This document shows positions 43,351 through 51,564 of a stretch of DNA of 64,000 nt, piece by piece. The notes below the pieces were generated by a model, which had not been told where the DNA came from, did not search any database, and saw nothing but the letters and a program-made list of their open reading frames with translations. The stretch lies in the NCBI RefSeq assembly GCF_010233585.1, contig NZ_CP045997.1, positions 4,841,284-4,905,283 on the forward strand, given 5' to 3'. The DNA is from Spirosoma endbachense (GTDB taxonomy: Bacteria; Bacteroidota; Bacteroidia; Cytophagales; Spirosomataceae). The position numbers and the translations under genes were made by a program. Each line of letters starts with the position of its first letter. Position 1 is the stretch's first letter.

Positions 43351-44382
43351 ATGCCAACAGCAGCATCAAGATTGACCCGTATAGGGGTTTTTTATGACGG
43401 TAACTATTTTTTACACGTAAGCAATTATTATAATTACTCTCACGAACGGCGCAGCCGGATTAGTATTTCAGGTTTACACGCATTTATACGGCGGCAGGTT
43501 GCCGAAGAAGAAGGGGTCAATGAGCGTTTATGCCAAATTGTTGATGCACACTATTTTAGAGGTCGGCTAAATGCCCACGAGGCTAATCAGCGGGGTAATC
43601 AATTATTTTACGATCGGTTGTTTGATGACATTCTAATGTCGGAGGGCGTCGTTACGCATTACCTGCCTGTAAAAACCTACCAGGGCTATCGGCAGGAAAA
43701 AGGTATCGATGTGTGGCTGGCACTCGAAGCTTTCGAATTAGCTCAGTATAAGAAATTCGATGTCGTTGTCCTTATTACATCCGATGGGGATTATGTACCA
43801 CTGATTCGTAAACTCAATACCCTCGGCTCGCGCATCATGGTGTTAAGCTGGGATTTCGAGTTTTTGAACGAACAGGGCGAAAAGCAGGTGACTCGTACGT
43901 CGCAGGACTTATTGGAGGAAGTCTCTTATCCAGTTGCGATGCACGGCATGATTGACGACCGGAGCCGTAGAAACGATCTGGTTATTCAGAACCTGTTCGT
44001 GAAACAACAGCAACAGGCGCGACCAACCTTTACTGCTGTGGCTGCTGCGAGCAATGGAGGAAGTTACAGTAGTAGTTTCGGGAACGGGTTCTCGGCTTCC
44101 GGTAATGGCTATGATGAATACCCGCATTCTGATGAGCCCAATTATAACGTTGCCGATACGGTAGACGATGATCCGGAAGGCCGTAAAATCAGTACGATCC
44201 GGAGTTTAAAAACGGGTTACGGTTTTATAAATTATCCGCCAAACAACCTGTTTTTTCATTATACAAGCCTTATAGATACTGATTTCAACGAATTACAGGT
44301 AGACGACGACGTTGAGTTTACAATTGGCCAGAACGCCGAAGGTAAAGATATTGCTGTTGATGTACGGATGCTGCGTCCCTAA
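43351..44382 (+). CDS. NYN-domain (PIN-like) protein fused to a cold-shock-type domain
   Basis: 343 residues. Residues 10-200 form an NYN/LabA-like PIN fold with the acidic site: GVFYDGNYF (Asp16), KGIDVWLALEAFELA and VVLITSDGDYVPLIRKL. A Gln/Gly/Ser-rich linker (KQQQQARP, NGGSYSSSFGNGF) leads to a cold-shock/OB domain (about 272-340): TIRSLKTGYGFINYPPNNLFFHYTSL, LQVDDDVEFTI. NYN proteins are predicted RNA nucleases, and the cold-shock domain binds single-stranded RNA. I infer an RNA-processing role. pabB starts three bases after its stop, so they share a transcript. Confidence 0.83.
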   Translation: MPTAASRLTRIGVFYDGNYFLHVSNYYNYSHERRSRISISGLHAFIRRQVAEEEGVNERLCQIVDAHYFRGRLNAHEANQRGNQLFYDRLFDDILMSEGVVTHYLPVKTYQGYRQEKGIDVWLALEAFELAQYKKFDVVVLITSDGDYVPLIRKLNTLGSRIMVLSWDFEFLNEQGEKQVTRTSQDLLEEVSYPVAMHGMIDDRSRRNDLVIQNLFVKQQQQARPTFTAVAAASNGGSYSSSFGNGFSASGNGYDEYPHSDEPNYNVADTVDDDPEGRKISTIRSLKTGYGFINYPPNNLFFHYTSLIDTDFNELQVDDDVEFTIGQNAEGKDIAVDVRMLRP

Positions 44383-44384
44383 GC

Positions 44385-45683
44385 ATGAACAGTAAGCGTG
44401 TATTCGTTACTGATTTACCGGCTTTCCGCTGGCAGGCATTGACATGGGCCATAACCCGGCAGACGCGCGAGGACGCTTTCGTTGCTTTTCTTACAAATAA
44501 CGATATTTCTTACCCGAATGACCCGTTTCCGAACCGACTGTTTGTTGGGGCGAAACGGGTCATTTCGCTATCGGGTAAAGACACATTTCAGGAATTATAT
44601 GACGCTCATTGCGCCCGGCCCGGCTTTTTGGTAGGCTATTTCGGGTATGATGTAAAAAATGAGCTCGAAGCGCTAAACAGCCGTAATCCGGATCGGCTGG
44701 GATTCCCGAACGCCTACTTTGTTGAGCCAGAGTGGGTAATCGACTTTCTGGAGAATGAAGTAATCGTGTGGGGAGAAGGTGACGCAGATGCGCTTATGCA
44801 TGCGATTTCCCTTACTCCTCCATCAGATCGATGGGGTAGTGCCGTGACTACGATAACGTGCCGTGTTACCCCCGACGAATACCAGGCCAATGTCCGCCAG
44901 ATACAACAGCATATTCTGGCAGGTGATGTCTATGAGTTAAATTATTGCATCGAATTTTTTGCCGAACACGTCGACATCGACCCCCTGACCGTATACCAGG
45001 CGTTGAATGAGCGGTCGCCAATGCCGTTTTCGAGCTTCCTCAAACTTGGTGATCGGTATGTAATGGGTGCTTCGCCAGAGCGGTTTTTGAAGAAAGAAGG
45101 CCAAACGGTTTTATCGCAGCCAATAAAAGGCACGATTCGGCGCGGAAAAACGCCGGATGAAGACACCCGACTTCGCGCTGAATTATTGAATTCGGAAAAA
45201 GAGCGGGCCGAAAATCTAATGATCGTTGATCTGGTTCGCAATGACCTGGCCCGGAGTGCCCAAACGGGTTCTGTGCACGTAGTCGAGCTCTTTGGGATAT
45301 ACGGTTTTCAGCAGGTGTATCAGATGATATCGACCGTTTCGGCAACGTTACGAGATACGGTCACTTGGGCCGATGCGATTCGTCATGCTTTTCCGATGGG
45401 CAGTATGACCGGAGCGCCTAAAATCCGGGCAATGGAATTGATCGACGAACTAGAGGTTAGCCGGCGGGGTGTTTATTCTGGAGCAATTGGGTTCATCACG
45501 CCCGATGGCGACTTTGACTTCAATGTTGTTATCCGTACGCTGCTTTATGACTCACAAAGTCAATATGCATCCTTCTCTGTCGGAAGCGCTATCACCTACG
45601 ATGCTGACCCCGAGCAGGAATGGGAAGAGTGTCTGCTAAAGGCGCGGGCTATTCGGGAAGTGCTGGAACGATCTTTTCAGTAA
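44385..45683 (+). CDS. pabB: Aminodeoxychorismate synthase component I
   Basis: 432 residues of the chorismate-binding family. The PabB-type active-site segment SQPIKGTIRRG has the Lys that distinguishes it from TrpE (PIAGT). Other motifs: GDVYELNYCIEFFAE, GASPERFL, AENLMIVDLVRNDLAR, FPMGSMTGAPKIRAMELIDELE, RRGVYSGAIGFI and FSVGSAITYDADPEQEWEE. It aminates chorismate for p-aminobenzoate and folate, with ammonia from a PabA glutaminase. Neither pabA nor the lyase pabC is adjacent. Confidence 0.93.
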   Translation: MNSKRVFVTDLPAFRWQALTWAITRQTREDAFVAFLTNNDISYPNDPFPNRLFVGAKRVISLSGKDTFQELYDAHCARPGFLVGYFGYDVKNELEALNSRNPDRLGFPNAYFVEPEWVIDFLENEVIVWGEGDADALMHAISLTPPSDRWGSAVTTITCRVTPDEYQANVRQIQQHILAGDVYELNYCIEFFAEHVDIDPLTVYQALNERSPMPFSSFLKLGDRYVMGASPERFLKKEGQTVLSQPIKGTIRRGKTPDEDTRLRAELLNSEKERAENLMIVDLVRNDLARSAQTGSVHVVELFGIYGFQQVYQMISTVSATLRDTVTWADAIRHAFPMGSMTGAPKIRAMELIDELEVSRRGVYSGAIGFITPDGDFDFNVVIRTLLYDSQSQYASFSVGSAITYDADPEQEWEECLLKARAIREVLERSFQ

Positions 45684-45984
45684 GTAATCCTCAGGCATCA
45701 GGCAAATCATCAACGAATGTTCACAGACTGAGCCTGGCCAGCTGAAAACTGCATACCGTTTAAAATATAATTGGCTTTTCGGTGTGGAATTCGTCCGCTT
45801 TTCTAGTCTTCTTCTGTAAGCGAAGCAACATTTTCTAATCAGATACGCTCATTATGAGCGAGGTCGACCGTTTGTTAAATTTACTACTATAAATTTAGTT
45901 AAAAAACGTTAACCTTGTAACCAACTTGTTCGGTTCCGATTATTTTTGCTTCTGATACACCGATCACCCTTTACCTATTCGCGA
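45684..45984. other. 301-base intergenic region with a -7 box and a palindrome
   Basis: TATTTTTG at 45941-45948 fits TAnnTTTG and lies 37 bases ahead of the barrel-protein ATG; the nearest TTG is 23 bases upstream, longer than usual. At 45846-45860 there is a perfect palindrome, CGCTCAT-T-ATGAGCG, a possible operator. No ORF is evident. Confidence 0.45.
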
Positions 45985-48825
45985 ATGAAAAACCTCTTCA
46001 TGCTGGCTGTGCTATGCCTGTTTACGGCTGCACTTTATGCCCAGACGGGCTCCCCTCGATTTACGTTACAGGGGCGAGCCGTTGACACCGCAGCGGCTCC
46101 ACTGGCTTCTTCTACGGTTATGTTGCTAAATCCTAAAGACTCGTCGCTGGTCAATTTTACCAGAACTGATGAAAAGGGAGCTTTCATATTCAAGAATCTG
46201 AAGACTGGTAATTACGTTCTGAAAATTTCATTCGTCGGATTTATCCCTTACAACCAGGTTATCAAATCGGGCGGTGAAGCCCTGATTGATCTTGGGCTTT
46301 TGAAGCTAAAGCCAATTACGAGAGAGCTGATGGAGGTTGTTGTCAGAACAGCTAAGGCTCCACTAACGATAAAGGGCGATACTATCGAGTATAACGCCAG
46401 TTCGTTTAAAGTGCCCCCCGGATCGACTGTTGAGGATTTGCTGCGTAAACTGCCCGGTGTACAGATCGATCAGGACGGAAATATTCGCGCTCAGGGGCAG
46501 GAGGTGAAGCGGGTTACCGTAGATGGAAAGAATTTCTTCGGCAATGACCCCAAACAGGCTACTAAAAACTTACAGGCCGAATCGATTTCAAAAGTGCAGG
46601 TCTTCAATGATAAAACAGAGCAGGCTAAATTAACCGGCGTTGACGATGGGAAGAAAGAAAAAACGGTTAATCTGGAACTGAAAGAAGAGTTTAAGAAAGG
46701 CGGTTTCGGAAAAGTAACTGCCAGTGCCGGGCCTGCTTCCAATGATATACCGGCGCGGGGCGAAATCAAGGGGAGCTACAATAAATTCAATGCTAAAAAT
46801 CAGTTTTCGCTGGTTGGACTGGGTAATAATACGAACCAGCAGGGATTGTCGTATAATGATTATCAGGATTTTAGAGGTAGTAATTCATATAACGGGAATC
46901 AAAATGCTGACTTTGGGTTTAGTGGGGGCAACTTCTTTTACTATTCCGATAGTGGCGATGAAGGTTTGGGCATTCCAGTAAGCGGTCGGCAGGGGACTGG
47001 TTTTTCTAATAATGTGGCTGGTGGAATCAACTATAATTATGATACGAAGAAAAAGAAATTCAGCAGCAGCTACTATTATAACCAGACACGGCTTGACTTA
47101 AGCGCCCTCCGAAATCAGACATACTACCTGCCGCAGGGCCAATATCAGATCAATGAAACCAGTAATCAGCTAAATTTTAACGGAAACCATCGGGTCAGTT
47201 TACGGTATGAGACCCAATTGGATTCGGTCAATACGTTGGTTTTTATTAACAACAGCCGGTTAGGTAATGGTAACGCCAACCTCGACAGAATCCAGGATTT
47301 GGATCGTAATAACGGTGTAACGACTCAAAATACGACCAAAAATGCCAGTACACAACGCCAGATTGCTTCGTCTAGCTCATTGATCTATCGGCTGAAAATG
47401 AAAAAGAAAGGCAGAAGTTTTGCCGCCAGCGCTACCTACGAAATTAATACCAACGACGCCAATTTGAAACTGGACGCCAGCAATCAATTCTCACAACCAA
47501 CAAGCGTCAACGAAACCTTGCGGCTTATTCGTCAGGATCAGGGGACCAATAGCCACCGCAGCGAGTACAAAGCCAGCCTGCAATATGTGGAGCCATTTGC
47601 CAAAAAGTTTTTTTGGGAAACATTCTACAATTTTAGCCTACGCTATGACGAAGTTGATCGGGATGTGATTGACCGGGGCGAAAACAACAGCGATCGGGTC
47701 CGAAACGACTCATTGAGCCTGTATTATAAGAATAATTACATCTATAATCGCCTTGGAAGCAGTATTCGCTATACGTTTAAAGGGTTGAATATATCGGGTG
47801 GACTGGCTGTGCAGCGCTTTACACTGAATGGACAATTTGCCCGTGATCAAACGTCTCCATTACTCGGGGAAATCAATCGTGTGTTCACTACGGTTATTCC
47901 GAACGTAAACCTGAATTATGATCTGAAAAATAACCGGTATCTCTACGGTGGTTATAATGTTAGTGTACAGATACCAACATCCCGCGATTTGCAACCGGTG
48001 ACGAATAATAGTAATCCGTTATTCATCAATAAGGGAAACCCGAATCTGTTGCCGCAGTTAGGGCATAACCTGAACATTGGGTTCAATTATTTCAATCCGG
48101 GGAGTTTCATTAACCTCTATATTGGCGTGAACGGCACCCAGTATGTTAATCAGATCGTATATAGCCGAAATACGGACGCGCAAACGCTTATTACGACTAT
48201 TCAGCCCGAAAATCTGTCGGGCGGGCGTATGATTGGATCATATCTGGGTTTTGGTTTTCCGCTCAAAAAAACCAAAGCAACGCTGGACCTGAATGCGAAC
48301 CTGAATTTTAGTACAAACCCAGCCACTATTAACAATGTAACGAATGAGACACGGGGTCAGAACTATGGCTTCGGAACCCGTCTTAGTCTGACGCCCACCG
48401 ATTGGCTGACATTCTACGGTAATGCCAATATCGGTATCAGCAATACCCGTTATTCAATTAACACAGGCCAGAATCAGGTTTTCCTGAATAATAATTTTGG
48501 CGGTGATCTGACGGTGAAGCTGCCCCATGATTTTTATATTAACACGACGCTGAATTACCGGGTCAATAAAAATGATCTGCTCAATTTTGATCAACGTATT
48601 CCACTGCTAAATGCCTCGATTTATCATATTCTGGGTAAAGCCAAGCGGGCTGAGATCCGGCTGTCGTCGGTTGATTTGCTCAATCGGAACATAGCTATTT
48701 CGGCAAATGCCAGCCAGAATTACGCGCAATATGAACGCACCCAAACACTGGCCCGCTATTTTATGCTTGGCTTTACCTATAATATGCGTGGCGTTACAGC
48801 GAAGATGCGCCGGGATGGATTTTAA
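45985..48825 (+). CDS. Outer-membrane beta-barrel protein with carboxypeptidase-regulatory-like domain
   Basis: 946 residues from the ATG at 45985, which starts a signal peptide (MKNLFMLAVLCLFTAALYAQ). A CarboxypepD_reg-like domain follows (TLQGRAVDTAAAPLASSTVML, GAFIFKNLKTGNYVLKISFVGF), then a plug-like region (DTIEYNASSFKVPPGSTVEDLLRKLPGVQID in pieces, VDGKNFFGNDPKQAT, LESKVQVFNDKTEQ-like). The remaining 700 residues form a barrel of the OMP_b-brl_3 type (FNYFNPGSFINLYIG, YFMLGFTYNMRG). It differs from SusC and has no obvious SusD. The ligand is unknown. A GLPGLI gene follows on the same strand. Confidence 0.88.
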   Translation: MKNLFMLAVLCLFTAALYAQTGSPRFTLQGRAVDTAAAPLASSTVMLLNPKDSSLVNFTRTDEKGAFIFKNLKTGNYVLKISFVGFIPYNQVIKSGGEALIDLGLLKLKPITRELMEVVVRTAKAPLTIKGDTIEYNASSFKVPPGSTVEDLLRKLPGVQIDQDGNIRAQGQEVKRVTVDGKNFFGNDPKQATKNLQAESISKVQVFNDKTEQAKLTGVDDGKKEKTVNLELKEEFKKGGFGKVTASAGPASNDIPARGEIKGSYNKFNAKNQFSLVGLGNNTNQQGLSYNDYQDFRGSNSYNGNQNADFGFSGGNFFYYSDSGDEGLGIPVSGRQGTGFSNNVAGGINYNYDTKKKKFSSSYYYNQTRLDLSALRNQTYYLPQGQYQINETSNQLNFNGNHRVSLRYETQLDSVNTLVFINNSRLGNGNANLDRIQDLDRNNGVTTQNTTKNASTQRQIASSSSLIYRLKMKKKGRSFAASATYEINTNDANLKLDASNQFSQPTSVNETLRLIRQDQGTNSHRSEYKASLQYVEPFAKKFFWETFYNFSLRYDEVDRDVIDRGENNSDRVRNDSLSLYYKNNYIYNRLGSSIRYTFKGLNISGGLAVQRFTLNGQFARDQTSPLLGEINRVFTTVIPNVNLNYDLKNNRYLYGGYNVSVQIPTSRDLQPVTNNSNPLFINKGNPNLLPQLGHNLNIGFNYFNPGSFINLYIGVNGTQYVNQIVYSRNTDAQTLITTIQPENLSGGRMIGSYLGFGFPLKKTKATLDLNANLNFSTNPATINNVTNETRGQNYGFGTRLSLTPTDWLTFYGNANIGISNTRYSINTGQNQVFLNNNFGGDLTVKLPHDFYINTTLNYRVNKNDLLNFDQRIPLLNASIYHILGKAKRAEIRLSSVDLLNRNIAISANASQNYAQYERTQTLARYFMLGFTYNMRGVTAKMRRDGF

Positions 48826-48863
48826 TGGTTAGTTGTGGTTAATGGATTGACTATCTTTTAGAT

Positions 48864-49610
48864 ATGAAAAATTTTATAATGTTTATTATGCTGCTGATGA
48901 GCGTATCGGCAGTAGCCCAGCAAACAGAAGGCGTTGTTACCTACGAACGGAAAACATACTGGACAAAAATTTACTCCCGGATGACGTACCTGAGTCAGGA
49001 ACAAAAAGACCGTATTGCTCAGACCTGGAAGAATGACGAAGAGAATAAGGAGAAAATGAAACTGACATTTAACCAGGATGCGAGTCTGTATACCTATGTC
49101 AACGAGATGGGAAGCACAGATGATGGTCGATATACATGGCGTAATCAGGAGTTGCTTCTATACCGAAATTTCGCCAAAGAACAGAAAACTGACGTCGTAG
49201 AAATGTTGGGAAAGACCTATGTCATTGACGATTCACTACATACACCCGTTTGGAAAATAGGCAATCAGATCAAAGATATTGCCGGGTATATATGCATGAA
49301 GGCTGAATCAGAAGATCCAATTAAAAAGCAGAAAATTACGGCCTGGTTCGCGCAGGACATTCCGGTTTCGGCTGGTCCAGAGCGGTACAATGGTTTACCG
49401 GGACTTATTCTGGAATTGAATCTGAATGATGGCGACGTTGTCATTGAAGCTACAAACGTGACGTTCAGAAAATTAACACCCGACGAACTGAAACTACCCA
49501 AGCTCAAGGGCAAGAAAATTAACGATGTCGCCTACGACGAACTTATCCGCCAGCATATTGCCGAAAGCATGACCGCTCACCGGAACCCCTATTGGGCCAT
49601 TCGGTATTGA
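48864..49610 (+). CDS. GLPGLI-family secreted protein
   Basis: 248 residues with a signal peptide (FIMFIMLLMSVSAVAQ). The name-giving motif is present as GPERYNGLPGLILELNL, with WKIGNQIKDIAGYICMKAE and TAWFAQDIPVSAGP before it, all usual for the family (TIGR01200). Members are Bacteroidota-specific, periplasmic or outer-membrane associated, of unknown function, and often sit beside a barrel protein, as here (38 bases downstream of it). Confidence 0.93.
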   Translation: MKNFIMFIMLLMSVSAVAQQTEGVVTYERKTYWTKIYSRMTYLSQEQKDRIAQTWKNDEENKEKMKLTFNQDASLYTYVNEMGSTDDGRYTWRNQELLLYRNFAKEQKTDVVEMLGKTYVIDDSLHTPVWKIGNQIKDIAGYICMKAESEDPIKKQKITAWFAQDIPVSAGPERYNGLPGLILELNLNDGDVVIEATNVTFRKLTPDELKLPKLKGKKINDVAYDELIRQHIAESMTAHRNPYWAIRY

Positions 49611-49635
49611 TAATTTTTTGTAAAATAGTAATGAT

Positions 49636-49690
49636 GAATGAGCGAAAGCCATTGCCGAACAAACTCTTTGGCAATGGCTTTCGCTCATTC
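49636..49690. terminator. 21-bp perfect hairpin between convergent genes
   Basis: Arms 49636-49656 and 49670-49690 are perfectly complementary (GAATGAGCGAAAGCC and onward) with a 13-base loop, between the GLPGLI gene and the GNAT gene. Confidence 0.75.
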
Positions 49691-49772
49691 ACGCAGGGCG
49701 GGTAATTCTATCGTAAACACTGATAGGCCAGGCTTTCATGGCTACGACAAGTGGCATGGGATATTTCCAGAC

Positions 49773-50327
49773 TTACCCGGCTTTTTCTGAAGGGAGGGGT
49801 TCGTATAACATGCCTGTGCAAAGACAATATTTTCGGCCAGTACGGGCCAGAATATCACAGTTTTTGCAGGACGAACATTGATTCCAGAAGCGGTCATCCT
49901 GGGGTAGTTCGCTGAAGGCTACCGGCCGAAATCCTAACTGGCTATTGAGATTCATAACGGCCTGGCCAGTTGTAATGCTAAATAGTTTAGCCTTTGGGAA
50001 AAGGCAGCGACTTAAGCTAAAGAGCGCTCGTTTAATCTGCTGAGCAATCCCGTGTCGACGAAAATCGGGTGCCACAATGAGACCGGAATGAGAAACAAAC
50101 TGTCCATTATCCCAAACATCTAAATAGGCAAATCCAGCCCATTGCCCGTTTTTCAATGTTGCAATAATTGCTTTTCCATCCAGCATTTTCTGCCGCAGAT
50201 AAGCAGCAGAACGCCCGGCAATTCCAGTGCCTCTTGCCTGAGCGCTTTCTGCTATCGTGCGACAGATTGAATCGACGTAGATCAGGTGCGCTTTTGTTGC
50301 CACGGTAATCGTTATGTCTGTTTCCAT
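49773..50327 (-). CDS. GNAT N-acetyltransferase with Cys-rich C terminus
   Basis: 184 residues from the Met at 50327; a 29-residue upstream extension is unlikely. The acetyl-CoA site is VAPDFRRHGIAQQIK (the R/Q-x-x-G-x-G/A loop), after AGFAYLDVWDNGQFVSHSGLI. The C terminus has CSSCKNCDILARTGRKYCLC, a CxxCxxC...CxC cluster that may bind zinc or iron. This enzyme type, ending in a Cys cluster and xMLYEP, is often next to argG in Bacteroidota and may be an N-acetylglutamate synthase; here no arg gene is near. The substrate call is inference. Confidence 0.78.
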   Translation of the reverse strand: METDITITVATKAHLIYVDSICRTIAESAQARGTGIAGRSAAYLRQKMLDGKAIIATLKNGQWAGFAYLDVWDNGQFVSHSGLIVAPDFRRHGIAQQIKRALFSLSRCLFPKAKLFSITTGQAVMNLNSQLGFRPVAFSELPQDDRFWNQCSSCKNCDILARTGRKYCLCTGMLYEPLPSEKAG

Positions 50328-50364
50328 AATAAGAGCCTTATAAAGCGGGCTACTCAAATGTGTG

Positions 50365-50733
50365 TTAAGGAAGACAGGTGTTGAGCTGGCGATGATATTC
50401 AGTACGTAGGGCACGAGGTAATAAGTAATGAATTACATCAGCTCTGGCGTCACGTTTATCCATCAACATGGCCAGCCGATAAATGTAGACCGAGCAAACT
50501 GCGTTACTGACCTGTTTGTCGCCGTCTTTCAGTAACTCTTCAGCAGCCAGCAAACAGCGCTTCAGGGCTCTGAATTTATTCTGGTGCGCCAGAAGCGAAG
50601 TTACCTCACATAGTTTATGTAAGATCGTATGTACACTGGTCTCATTGGGTAAGGCCATAAATTCCTGCCGGGCTTCCGGTATCCGATTGATCAATAGATT
50701 GAGCAAATCGGTTTTACTAATGACTTCATTCAT
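50365..50733 (-). CDS. Small helical protein, DUF7674-like
   Basis: 122 residues, all-helical, no signal or membrane segment. LLNLLINRIPEARQEFMAL, HTILHKLCEVTSLLAHQN, RALKRCLLAAEELLKDGDKQVSNAVCSVYIYRL resembles small DUF7674-type cytoplasmic proteins of unknown function. It lies 37 bases upstream of the GNAT gene on the same strand, so they are probably co-transcribed. The family name is a tentative recollection. Confidence 0.6.
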   Translation of the reverse strand: MNEVISKTDLLNLLINRIPEARQEFMALPNETSVHTILHKLCEVTSLLAHQNKFRALKRCLLAAEELLKDGDKQVSNAVCSVYIYRLAMLMDKRDARADVIHYLLPRALRTEYHRQLNTCLP

Positions 50734-50750
50734 AGCAATGATTATTTACC

Positions 50751-50828
50751 AGGACTTTCGCTGAGAACCATGCCACGGTTTGTTTGCGCATCACGAGTAA
50801 CCGTGGCATGGTTCTCAGCGAAAGTCCT
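50751..50828. repeat. Dispersed inverted-repeat element, copy 2
   Basis: Perfect 30-bp arms (50751-50780 and 50799-50828) with an 18-base loop. Ends AGGACTTTCGCT, inner part ACCATGCCACGGTT. It lies in the gap between the divergent DUF7674-like and 51565 genes, 17 bases ahead of the former, where a terminator would have no purpose. Confidence 0.85.
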
Positions 50829-51126
50829 ACAACGTACTGCCAACCTATACTAATAATTCTGTGCCATGATTTTAGAGTGTTATTTATGTCGTTGTACTTC
50901 AATTAATTACGCTAAAGCCGATTTGCCCGGAGAGTTGCGAAGTATATCATTTTGATAAGGTGCTCTGTCAAAATAATAGTGACCGGCTCAAAACCTGTGC
51001 AGGTATTGGTCGGTAAAGTGGGCGGAATTAGCTATCAATGCCCAAATCAATGTCTTCAAGTTTTAACTAGCAAGTAGTCTTCCAATTTCTATTTTATACG
51101 TATTAGTCATGAAGGTGGTTGATGAC

Positions 51127-51159
51127 AAACCTATAAGGTTTCAAAAACCTTATAGGTTT
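51127..51159. repeat. ACCTATAAGG palindromic repeat, copy 2
   Basis: Perfect 15-bp arms (51127-51141 and 51145-51159) with loop CAA, almost the same sequence as the repeat at 14551-14584. Confidence 0.7.
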
Positions 51160-51184
51160 AAATGGGCCGAGCACTAGTGGGTAT

Positions 51185-51222
51185 CCGTCTAGTTTGGAAA
51201 ATTATCCTTCCAAAATAGACGG
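51185..51222. repeat. Imperfect hairpin next to repeat copy 3
   Basis: 15-bp arms with one mismatch (51185-51199 and 51208-51222, CCGTCTAGTTTGGAA type), directly abutting the element at 51224. Unrelated in sequence to the other repeat families. Confidence 0.55.
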
Positions 51223-51223
51223 A

Positions 51224-51315
51224 GGACTTTCGCCTGGAGCCGTGCCACCGCACGGGCGGACCGTGGTTTGTTTGCGCATCACGAGTAACCGTGGCACGGC
51301 TCCAAGCGAAAGTCC
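51224..51315. repeat. Dispersed inverted-repeat element, copy 3 with a 16-base insertion
   Basis: Same element as at 50751, in the same intergenic region. The 18-base loop (51269-51286) is identical to that of copy 2. The left arm has 16 extra bases after GTGCCAC and a C for T near its outer end; otherwise the arms match. Left arm 51224-51268, right arm 51287-51315. The gap 50734-51564 (831 bases) holds four repeats and no gene. Confidence 0.8.
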
Positions 51316-51564
51316 CAGGACTGGTACCTGATGATACTGGAACGAGCGGTAATCGGAGAAATAATCTGGCTGGACTAGCTAGCATGATGCAGTGAACGAA
51401 TAGCTAAGAAGCTTCTGATTACAATCGTTTACTATTCTGATAGTGTAAGTATGAAAAACAAAAGATAAAGAATAAATAATTGATGATTAGATATTTTACC
51501 TGTTATTTATTTTGTGAAATTTTGATTTATATACTTTAAATTGCGTCAATAATCTTCCTCTTTT

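Noticed and set aside
43351..44382. Toxin-antitoxin or defence nuclease
   Set aside because: PIN-like fold suggests it at first, but there is no antitoxin partner, the cold-shock fusion and the pabB linkage argue for RNA metabolism.
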